DNA of 18,548 nt. Origin: Saccoglossus kowalevskii (Eukaryota; Hemichordata; Enteropneusta; Harrimaniidae). Shown here piece by piece: positions 9,128-18,548 of the stretch. Within the stretch, counting starts at the first letter, position 1, and every line of letters begins with the position of its first letter. Below the pieces are notes generated by a model. It searched no databases. It saw only the letters and a program-made list of their open reading frames with translations, and was not told the origin of the DNA. A program made the position numbers and the translations under genes. The stretch covers positions 24,620 through 43,167 of the forward strand of contig NW_003112983.1 of the NCBI RefSeq assembly GCF_000003605.2, given 5' to 3'.

Positions 9128-10255
9128 TTTAAATGTCTAAATTAGCTAGAACTTTGATAAAGTAACATTAACATAGATTGGTTTTGGATAATGACTTGAA
9201 TGGAGAAGCCCAGTGGTTGTGGAATGTCTACTTATAATACAGAGAGGTAATTGGTTGGAAGGACACTATCCAGGGCTTCATTATTTTCTCATCTCTTAAT
9301 ATCTAGTTATAAATAGCACAAACTCTGTGGGACAGGGATTCCAGTTCTGTTTACTCTGGACGTAATGCATATTCAATGACCAATGTGCGCAAGTACGGGA
9401 CTACTTTTCTGAGGAATGTCAAGGGAGGAGTTTAGGGAGGAGTTTTGCCTTAATGGCATCCACACCTTACTGAGCATGTATAGTGTGAGATGTAAGATGA
9501 GCTGAAGCCCAGTACTAGTGTCACAGTGTAGGATGTGGAAATGCCAATACAAAATATCGGATATTACTAGGAACTAAAACTGAAAGAATGGAAGTACTAA
9601 GTTGATGAATAGAGTTCTTTTCATGTCAATCATGTTGGAAGGAAACATGCTATAGTGACTATTGACCATCATAGCCTGGGGGGAAAACCTTCCACAATAG
9701 TATAACACTGAAAAGATGGCCTTTGCTTTCAAATAAGCAAGTTGCATTTTAATACCATTACCAAGTTCAAACCTGTTAATTGGAAAGATGAGTTATTAGA
9801 GATGACTTGATTTTTAACACGAACTATTGAAAGAAATATTTAAGGGTCTATATTGAAATAAAGAGTTATCTCCAAGGGTATACAAAGAGTAGTGGCAATG
9901 GTCATAGAAAGCTGACAAAACATGCACAATGTTACCATAACAATAGATATGTTTAACATGTTCATTCAAATGCAAATTAGCTGGTAACCTAGTGTGCCTC
10001 AGTACATTGCTGTAATATGTTAAACTCATTATCCACAAGATAATATGCCATCCTACATTTTAATAGCAGTTAAAGAAACTGATACAACACTAAACAGAAC
10101 ATTAACTTTTACTAGCTATCTGTGAAAACAAATTGAAACACTGATTCATTCAAGGTGCCAAGCAAAGCCAATCTGTTGATAAACCCCAAATTACTGATTT
10201 CTGATGGTATAATTCAACTGTGTACATGGGATGTTCCACAGTTTTCACACAAATA
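9128..10255. other. Non-coding stretch of long intron
   Basis: No gene supported. A short tandem copy of GGGAGGAGTTT lies at 9423-9445. The 74-codon minus-strand frame at 9814-10038 has no recognisable features. Confidence 0.5.
9423..9445. repeat. Tandem duplication of an 11-bp unit
   Basis: GGGAGGAGTTT at 9423-9433 and again at 9435-9445, separated by a single A. Probably a replication-slippage duplication. Confidence 0.8.
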
Positions 10256-10275
10256 GTATATATATATATATATAT
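10256..10275. repeat. TA dinucleotide microsatellite
   Basis: About ten alternating TA units between AAATAG and TGTACA. Confidence 0.9.
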
Positions 10276-11677
10276 GTACAACATTACCATCACCATTTAA
10301 ATCATAATTGAACAGCTAATTATACATGTATGAAAACAATATTCATTTATTATAATCATATGTCATACAAGAGTGAAAATTTAAAATTGATAATTAATGT
10401 ACGGATTACAAGCTAAATATTAATTAAGTCTGCTGATAATTCAAGTGTACCAATGTACCAAGTTTTATTGAACTACATTGAGTGATTTTTGAAATGCTGA
10501 AAACTGCTTAATATTATGAAATTAGGTAATTAATATATTTCTGTATATTGCATTTTCCATAGCACCCACATCCTAAGTTACATTGAAATTAAGAAAGTGG
10601 CTTTAGAGATATCCATGTAACACAAAGGGTGAACTTAAAGACTTCCCTTTGTGCCTTGACACATAGAAATACAAATTTCAGTGTGTATGTGAAATTGATA
10701 ATCCACTATTCTCAGTAAAAATGAGTGAGACACCAACAAATTTTATTCAGAATTAGGTTGAAGCAGCATCACTCTGGACTGACCCCCTTGATGCATGCTA
10801 TTGTACATTACTACATAGAAATTCAAGAACACAGGTAAACGAAACGAGTTATATCGGTACATGGCCAAGTATGTACCAAGCTGAATGGTGCAAGTTTGAA
10901 ATAAAATAGATGCCAACCACAAGTAGATGGTAGACTGAAGGGGATATTAGAATCATACAAAGAATGGACTACTTGCTGCTAATACTTGCTGCATTTAAAT
11001 TGAATAAACCGTGTCTGATGGAGTATTTCAAGTATTCTAATCAACTATTCAGTCAACTAAGGTGTGGTATTAGTACATTGATCACAATTCAGTTGTCTAA
11101 ACATTGCTGTACAAGAACACAATCATAATACCAAAGTCAGCAAATAATCCACATACATACTGTACCTGCAATCACAAATACTGATATGTTTCAAGAAAAC
11201 AGGCAGTTCAAATTTTAAAAATAATTTTTTTTTTTATGAATGTTTGAAATAGAATAAAATGAGAAATTAACTAAATTAAAATCTCGATTGACTTCAGAAT
11301 CATAATTCCAACTTTATATGTTCTATAATTGTGAATTTATCAATAAGATTGTGGGAAATATCCATAAAGCCATGTTAAAGCATCATTTCACAAAAAATGT
11401 GAACATTGGAATTTCCTAACTCTTGATAATTTAAAGTCACAAGCCTACAACTACATACTATTTCAACATACATAACCAACACTTTGAGATATGGTGGGAC
11501 TTTTTTTGCCTGAAGAACCAATGGCTCAATGACTAAAAATCACCATTTTCATGGATGTTTAGACTTGTGTTTTGTGCAGCAGGTATTTCGGTAACCATAT
11601 ATTTATAACTGGATTTTGTGAATAACAGCATATAATACAACCATAGTGTAAACATAAAGGAAATCTGATCAACTGAT
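10276..11677. other. Non-coding stretch of long intron
   Basis: AT-rich DNA with a T-rich run near 11224-11235. No gene, RNA or element recognised. Confidence 0.5.
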
Positions 11678-11712
11678 TTAATGGTAGCCAACCACCTTAA
11701 TGGTGGTAGCCA
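11678..11712. repeat. Short direct duplication with embedded hairpin
   Basis: TTAATGGTAGCCA (11678-11690) recurs as TTAATGGTGGTAGCCA (11697-11712) with a GGT insertion. Between and within them, ACCACC (11691-11696) and GGTGGT (11702-11707) form a perfect 6-bp stem with a 5-nt loop. Confidence 0.65.
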
Positions 11713-13685
11713 TTTTGAGAACCAAGGACACTCTGACCTAGATGGTACTACAATTGAACAATTCTGAAAAACGGTAGAGAACTAAATAATATCATATATT
11801 AATAGTGGAAAAAACATCAACAAGCTGTCAACGGAAGACGTTACGCAGGATGAAAATTATTCCAGTCACAGCTAAAGCTTGAAAACAAATCCAAAGGTAT
11901 TTGTTGGAAGTGACAAGGAAAGTAGGGATGCATTTCCCTCTGGAATTTCAAAATTTGTTAACCTTGTTAAGGTTCGGTGAGTTAGAATGAGTGGTGTAGA
12001 CTTTGTGTAGAGACAGGTGTGAATTATCACGCAATAAACAAACACCAAGGAGTTACATTTACACGTAACTTATTATGCAAGTCAATAAACAACTTCTTTT
12101 ACAGGAAATGCATCATGTTTTGTTACAACGTCATTCTGAAATATCTGAGTGATTTTCGAGCCTCTAGACATTTATAGTATAAGGCTTGTTAAGCACAGTA
12201 TGCAATAAAGTAGACAGAAATTCAGAGTGAAATATCAATAAATATTTATTTTATACTTAGGCATTCAAGCATTTTTCTCTGAAACTTTGCATGAATGTTC
12301 AATGTAGACAACTTTATGAAATCAAAACATGGTCCTTCATACTACACAAAGCAAAGAGCTAAAAATCTACATTCCAAATTGTTTCAATTCAAATGGTCTA
12401 TAAGAAAGTCACAAATGTCTCCAAACTACCAGTTTCTTTTATTTAGTATTTAGATACAAATGAAATGTTTAAATTTGCTAATCAATCCTTATCTATCAAA
12501 CAAGAAAAAAGTTGCTTTATTTACCTTTCAGTAGATGCTGCATTAACATGGTCATAATGCAATTGTTGGTTTATATGTGCTTTTATTTGAGATGAGCTTA
12601 TAATATGGTATACAAATAACCATGTTTAACATCAACTTATATAAATTATCCACTTTTCATGTCAGCCAATACTGAATCAATTGGTATTTGTTATTGACTA
12701 AACCATTACTCATATTACATGCATGTTTGTGCTTACTAAGAAAGTATAGCCACTAACTGAAGTTGAAATGTGGTCGTCATTAGTAAATACACACATTCAT
12801 TCAGCAAGCATACCACTCACAATGGTATCAAAAAGTTTAATTACTTATTAAATTGTCCGTTAAGGAAGCATTAATTGTGATTACATCTCAACTCCATTCC
12901 TATTAACACGCTCTACATCGCACAATTCATTTCCAGCTTTGTCTATTTATTTATCAGTGTTTTACCATCAGTGAAGTGAGCTGGTATTGGCAATGTTCCC
13001 ACCATACATACAATAAAAAGGCAGATCTTTATCTTTGATCGAGAGCATTTGGACAAAACTTTTTAAAGCACTTATCTTGTATTCATACACATGTGAAGTG
13101 AACCAAGTGATGGAAATACAGAACTACAGAAATAAATCTCTATTAGCACTATTATAAATCATTTCAATGAATGTGTGGTTTTGAGACTAAGCAGTACATC
13201 TACATCAAATTGATTCTCATTTGTTGACTCAGGGAAATTATCCATTACAACAACCACATTAGCCCAGATTCTGCTTTTAGAACAAATTATTAGGACAGAT
13301 CTACAAAGGGGCATGTTAAATATTTATATATGAATAGTGCATCTGACATTCTGACCAATCACAATGGCCATATAATTTAATTTATATACGAGGTTATTCA
13401 CAAAATTTATGTCAAGTACATTGTACAACAAAGATATTGCCTGAAACCCATAGCAAATGTTACAAGTAAGTACAGCTAACTACAGCTTTTGAAGATCACA
13501 ACCAGTCACTATCAGCGACAGATTAATAATTTGCATAAGCACTGAGACCGATAACCACTGTCGAAATTTCATACAAAGTTACATGATATAGTCAGTCAGC
13601 ATTCACCCATATTTTATTTGGAATACAAAAATATATATTTGAATGAACCTTAAACAGTTGTACATGTTCAAGTTTCATGTAAATA
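11713..13685. other. Non-coding stretch of long intron
   Basis: Contains a small perfect hairpin, AACCTT-GTT-AAGGTT (11960-11974). Otherwise AT-rich, with no coding or RNA gene signal. Confidence 0.5.
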
Positions 13686-14225
13686 AACAATGTATTTTAC
13701 ATGTGTTGTGTATGTCGCTATGAGTCCCATATCAAACAGGAAACGGCACAACAACCATCACCCTTTAACCCGATTAGGCCTAGCAAAAAAAAGAAATGTT
13801 TTTGATCAAATTACAAAAGTGTTTGCTAAAATATTTATTTTAGGTTTAAAAAAAAAGTTTAACATAATAAATTTGCATAGTTATTGGATGAAGTTAGTAG
13901 AAATTACTGTTATCATACATGTAGGTTACAGCAGTAGATGCACGATAAAACATTCAAGTCTGGATTTCTTGAAAATATTATTCTTATTGTATATTAGAGC
14001 AATAATAAGTTTTTTTTTAGAAAGGTATGTAAAGTACATGAAGAGGATCAATCACAGAGAAAGAAAATCTGACATTTGATTTACATACAATAACACACAT
14101 AAAGACAACAATGTTCAATTAACCATGACAGACTCGGTCTGACAGTATCCTACACCGAATAACTAATTTTTATCACGATTTGTTATACACTGAATTGAAA
14201 GATAACAAAAACATAATGACTATAG
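13686..14225. other. Non-coding stretch of long intron with the longest plus-strand open frame
   Basis: A 129-codon ATG frame (13690-14079) lies here. It is rich in Lys, Ile, Phe and Asn, as random AT-rich DNA would be, and shows no domain I recognise, so I do not call a gene. Just after it, CAGAC-TCG-GTCTG forms a 5-bp hairpin near 14129-14141. Confidence 0.45.
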
Positions 14226-14251
14226 TTCATGTCCTCAATCCAGGACATGAA
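14226..14251. repeat. Perfect 10-bp inverted repeat
   Basis: TTCATGTCCT (14226-14235) and AGGACATGAA (14242-14251) are exact inverted arms with a 6-nt loop, CAATCC. A second perfect hairpin, AGAGTT-CAAA-AACTCT, follows within 20 bp, near 14269-14284. The short stems do not resemble a microRNA precursor. Confidence 0.75.
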
Positions 14252-14499
14252 TATTTTAACCTCAACTTAGAGTTCAAAAACTCTGAATGTCAAGAGCAAA
14301 CACACAATAGTGGAATATGGCTTTCAACTGCCCATTTGAAGCAAAATACGAATAAAAGAATTTTCCAAACAGTCTAGCAGAGTAGAATTATCTGCATTCC
14401 TTTGCTATTGCTTATCATTCTTTCTTGACATAAGTTGTGGCAAATAGTTTTTAGACTACAACCTATGAAAAGCATTCTTTTCTGGCAAGTGTCTGCAGA

Positions 14500-14820
14500 G
14501 GTCTTTAGGAAGTTTTAGCACAGCTACTTTGCATCGGTATCCATAGAGCGCCTTGACAGTTTGTCCTTTATGCTATGTTGACCGGGAACAAATGTAATCA
14601 TGTGCTAGATGCAAACATTACGTCAATCTGGAGTGTTTTTTTGTTTGGATGAAATCCTATATCTTTTGACTATTCAGTGCATATGTTGTAGAAGCTGCGA
14701 AAACTTCATTAAAGTGGAATACCGGCGCGGCCAATGCTGCACTCTCAGGCCCTGAAGCTAATTAAGTGCGTGTTCAGTGTAACGGCAAGATCCGTAACAA
14801 GCAATAACAACATTCCCAAA
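14500..14820. promoter_or_regulatory. Candidate conserved non-coding element (enhancer-like), GC-richer island
   Basis: This region has less low-complexity sequence than its surroundings and a core at 14720-14760 of about half GC, with CpGs (ACCGGCGCGGCC). It has homeodomain/NK-like words ATTAAAGTGG (about 14709-14718) and CTAATTAAGTGCG (about 14758-14770), and no open frame. The texture resembles the island at 60-310, which also pairs TAATTAA words with CpG-bearing sequence. No promoter or start is evident. Its regulatory role is inferred only. Confidence 0.35.
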
Positions 14821-17800
14821 ATTAATACCGCAACCTGAAACTACTGACTTTATAATTGTGTATCAATTCATCCATGTACAGGTGGTTTGGCACACTTTCA
14901 ATGTTTAGTAACACACATGTACACTAAATTATTACTTTATTAAACTGTGTTAATGTTATATCAACAAAGGCATACTATATCACCTCCATCAAACTCTGGT
15001 GCAGGCAAGTCATATTTTGATGCACTCTGAATATTAATATGGTATTAACTGAGAGTGAGTGTAAACAGGAAAAACCTAGGGTAGACAAGGACAAACTTCT
15101 GCTAGTTTTCAAAGGCATAGAAACTTTTAGACATTTTATTTAGAATCATTGAATGGGTACTGTTAATGTATTTGCTCTATTAGAAGTGTATGCCCTTATA
15201 TGAATGATAGAGGTTTGTTTATGAATGAAATAAGCCATATTTTAATGATCAAGGATACAATAAGTGCAAGTTTTAGTTTATATGCATTTCTAATGGAGCA
15301 AACTGTATATTAAAGGTATATTTAATTAGGAATTAATCAGGTACAAAATTTGCAAGTCTGAGAAAATCTAAAAAATTGTTAGTAGTGAAATTACATTATA
15401 CTATCAAGTGAGATAAAGTATCAAAACAATTGTATCACAGAACAAACTCTTGTAAAATTAATGTGGTTGAATGTTTTTAAATGCTATCACAAAAACTGTG
15501 TACATGTACTGGCATGATATTTAGCGATTCCGTTTAGTTTGGTCACATTACCAGACTGGAGGTTAATGGGGAGGCAAACTTTCTTTTGACACCTGCATTA
15601 TCAGTTTTACAGTCTGTAGCACTCAATCAGGGTTGTACTAAAAGTTGATAAAGAGCAGACTACTCGACTAAAATAAGGGGCAGGGCTTTAAGTACTGAAT
15701 GTGCCCCCCTCTTCCATCTGATTAATCCCTACTAAAGTCAGTGTGAAAACTGATCTTTTGAGTCACTCTTGCTGAATTTATGAAAGATGTGATCTGAAAT
15801 TTAGAGGATATGACTGATCATTGGCACATCTTTTATCCTTCAGTACATAATTTGTTTAAACTGCTCTACTTAGCACTCTTTTTGGGGTGCAACAAGCAGT
15901 GTAATGTACTGTAGACTTGGTAGACTTGTTAATATGTTGAGTCAATACCCATCATACATTTCAGTTTATTGCCATACTTGTATCATAATGAACAAAACCA
16001 CACTAGAATAACCCCTGCCATCAACAAGGTTTCAGTTTTGACGACAAATCTGCTCTTATCACCGGCATTGCTACATGGTCATAAACAGTAATTGCATGTA
16101 CCAGGGGTATGAGTCTTGTTGAAATTACCAGACGCCAGGAAGTCACCCATGACTCTATAATACCATATTTCATAAACTGGTCTACTAAATCACAGATAAT
16201 AAAGGTATATATACATAATTATTTTCAAAAGCTTAGTGAATAAATGTCATTATCTTTAAGAAATCATATTATATATTGGATTTCATGCAATAACATATCC
16301 ACTCAGTCTGGAGCAATAAAGCTTACAAAGAAAATCAATTTATTGTAGCTTAACTATTCAGCATAATGACTATGATGGTTTTAGCATCACTACACATGTA
16401 CTATGTGTAATATTATATATTCCATTTTGACTAATTAAGAGTACTGGAAAAGCTCATTTGAAAACAGAATATAAAGCTACTTTACCAGGCAATATAAAGA
16501 TGATACACATTAATAGAGTGACTGAATTAAACATAGTTGTTTTCACCATAATTCTAATCTGAGAAAAAAAAGAGAGGTGAACTCAATTGGTGCAAATTCG
16601 GTATTCTATGGGTACTTTCAAGTCTAAAATTTCTTAAAATGTCTTCGACTGATTGAAATTATGAAGTGCGTCAAGGTGGGTCATCAAAGCAATTGTCGTC
16701 ATGGCCCAATAAATTTCAAATCCTGCATATAAATTTGATACACCTGATTGAACTTGATGTCCTCAAAACAGCTACACATTTATATCACAATTTGAATTGA
16801 TATAAAGAGTTTTTAGAAATATTATCCCTTGAAAGTTGGCAAATGGCGTAGTTCAAGACCTGCTGAGTGATTACCAGATCACATTCATTTTACTCTACTT
16901 GGCAATCCAGTGATACAGGTGGGAGAGTTCAGCTGTAACACTAACTGTAGCCCTGACAAGGGGTTATACAATACATCACTTGTTGGTTTAAAGCGTGCCA
17001 AGTAGAGTGATTCAAACAATGCATTACCTAACTACACTTCTCTCAGGTGCTTGTCTACTACATGCACATGTACAAAAGTCTCAGATCTTATCAAGGATTT
17101 CATGTTTTTTTCTCACTTACAGCTTGCTTTACATTCTTGAAAAGGTCACCAGTGAAGTGTACATTAGCAGGAAAACATGTGATACATTAAGCATTAGCAG
17201 CTATTGTTCAAAAAGAGCCCTGGCAAAACTTTGTTACAAAAAGTATGGCAGTCATTTGCTGAAAGATGCAAAGCATGCTGGTCACAATGTGGTTTTTCTT
17301 CATTTCTGATATACAGCCAACAATTCTAAAGTTTTAACTACACCCTCTGATAAAACTGTCCTACAAGGCTGTCATGCAAATCAATCTATCAATACTATCT
17401 ACTATTAATTTTCCCTATTTTTCCTTGCTACTTTTCTAAACTAAACACAAGTTGTGAAATTCGGTCATTGTGAAATCAATGCATCATCCATTTTATGACC
17501 CATTTCTCACCTAAAAATGAAAAAATATAAATTCTTATGACAGCTGAGGATAACACTATTAACCATTATTTTTTCATTCAAAACCACACAATTCACAAAT
17601 ATTCCAACAGTTTCTGCTAATTTCAGTGCTGAAACTGTGGAAAAGTAATAACTATAGTTATGAATAGGAACATTTGGAGGTAATTGTGATCCATTCAAGT
17701 ATGTATTGATTGTTGCATATTGTATTAGCTGCTGCTATACACTGAATGCTGAGCTTGTTCAAGATGCTGATGTTTGCAAACATTCGGCAGGATTTATTAG

Positions 17801-17991
17801 TCAGTTAGGTATAATGTTTCTGTATAATATCTTGTGAGATACCATGTTGTAATGGTAATTATTTTTATATAAAGCAATACATTAACATTACATTCCATTC
17901 CACTATATTCCTCTATTAATAGCATACGATCACAAAATTTAAACCTAAACCTTTGAACAGAAAGATTGCCATTGACATTTTATCAAAGTCA
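14821..17991. other. Non-coding stretch of long intron
   Basis: AT-rich. An open frame of 104 codons (plus, 16995-17309) and one of 63 codons (minus, 17507-17698) have no recognisable features. A 17-bp word, TAATGTATTTGCTCTAT, at 15164-15180 also occurs at 3396-3412. No gene supported. Confidence 0.5.
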
Positions 17992-18028
17992 TCAATTCAA
18001 TTACCTCAATAGGAAGGTAATGAATTGA
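17992..18028. repeat. Imperfect inverted repeat (hairpin)
   Basis: TCAATTCAATTACCT (17992-18006) pairs with AGGTAATGAATTGA (18015-18028) around an 8-nt loop, with one bulged base. About 14 bp is shorter than a typical microRNA precursor stem. Confidence 0.65.
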
Positions 18029-18533
18029 GAAGTATTAGAAAAAGCTGCCAATCATAGCAACTAAGAAGCTTTCTGTTTAATATGATAGCAATTGAAAAGC
18101 ATTTAACCTATAACATATTTGGCAGCTGACATCTAAAGTACAGTAGTGTAAATACATGACTTGTAATGAATCATTAAAATGATCATTTAGAATCTGAGTG
18201 ATAAATTAAAAGTACATTAGCACTATGCTTTGACAACCAATATTAGGTAATCTAGAAATAAACTGATAAAACACTAAGATGTAGTTTGGTAGCAGAGTGC
18301 CTCTAACATTCAGTGGTTTGTGATTCTTGTGAATCAAAAAATAAATATAGAAATTTGAGTGATTCAATTTGGACTGTATAGCAACATTCATTTGGTTTGT
18401 CAAGCGCTGGGGAGAGTATGATAGTTGGGTGTCCCCCATTTAGTCAGCATGCGAGGTAATTTATGTACAATTACATCAATAAATTCATTCCTCAATATTA
18501 GATTATGAAACACTTCATTGTTAATAACCTTTT
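18029..18533. other. Non-coding stretch before right edge
   Basis: No gene supported. A small perfect hairpin, TGATTC-TTGT-GAATCA, lies near 18320-18335. The 77-codon minus-strand frame at 18206-18439 has no recognisable domain. Confidence 0.45.
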
Positions 18534-18548
18534 TTTTCAGGAGAAAGG
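18518..18548 (+). other. Candidate plus-strand splice acceptor at window edge
   Basis: GTTAATAACC is followed by a run of T and CAG at 18538-18540, then GAGAAAGG. This has the form of a strong 3' splice site (branch-like word, pyrimidine tract, CAG|G). If real, an exon of an oppositely oriented gene begins at 18541, but only 8 nt of it are visible and it cannot be identified. Confidence 0.3.

Noticed and set aside
13690-14079. 129-codon plus-strand open frame
   Set aside because: Composition follows the AT-rich background (Lys, Ile, Phe, Asn), with no recognisable domain, no splice or promoter context, and it lies in the presumed intron.
16995-17309. 104-codon plus-strand open frame
   Set aside because: No recognisable motif and no supporting context; of a length expected by chance.

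Overview
This is a eukaryotic, almost certainly metazoan, genomic window of about one-third GC. It has GT-AG introns, abundant non-coding AT-rich DNA, simple repeats and one short inverted-repeat transposon. No prokaryotic gene organisation is present. The low coding density, a MITE with 'TTTTCGC' terminal repeats, and a KDM4 linker of the PHD/Tudor-bearing type all suit an invertebrate, perhaps marine (mollusc, annelid, invertebrate deuterostome). The phylum cannot be fixed from this window.

The only gene I can support is the middle of a KDM4/JMJD2-type JmjC histone lysine demethylase on the minus strand, running from high to low coordinates. Three exons join with matching splice phases. Exon A (2911 to 2730) carries the last piece of the JmjC catalytic unit, including the CxC pair that binds structural zinc in this family. 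Exon B (2387 to 1540) is a large, low-complexity, Lys/Glu-rich linker exon with an AT-hook (RRGRPPK) near its start. Exon C (897 or 876 to 721) carries the conserved 'RRHP..KPP.SP' linker segment that in vertebrate KDM4A/C lies just before the WAKPL segment and the PHD and Tudor domains. The JmjN domain, the Fe(II)/2-oxoglutarate-binding JmjC core and the PHD/Tudor part are not in the window. They must lie right of 18548 and left of 1 respectively.

Layout: 1-720 is intron with a candidate conserved regulatory element (about 60-310). 721-2911 is the exon cluster with two short introns. 2912-18548 is non-coding and is best read as one very long KDM4 intron of at least 15.6 kb. It contains a 207-bp TA-flanked MITE (7802-8008), several microsatellites, a long homopurine tract (5607-5649), a second GC-richer candidate regulatory element (about 14500-14820) and several perfect or near-perfect hairpins. 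A strong plus-strand splice acceptor sits at the extreme right end (18540/18541). It may mark a second, oppositely oriented gene.

I found no previously undescribed multi-gene system. The most interesting points are the AT-hook in a KDM4 linker, the tandem in-frame acceptors, the two enhancer-like islands inside KDM4 introns, and the very long intron that separates the catalytic core from its own C-terminal zinc ligands.
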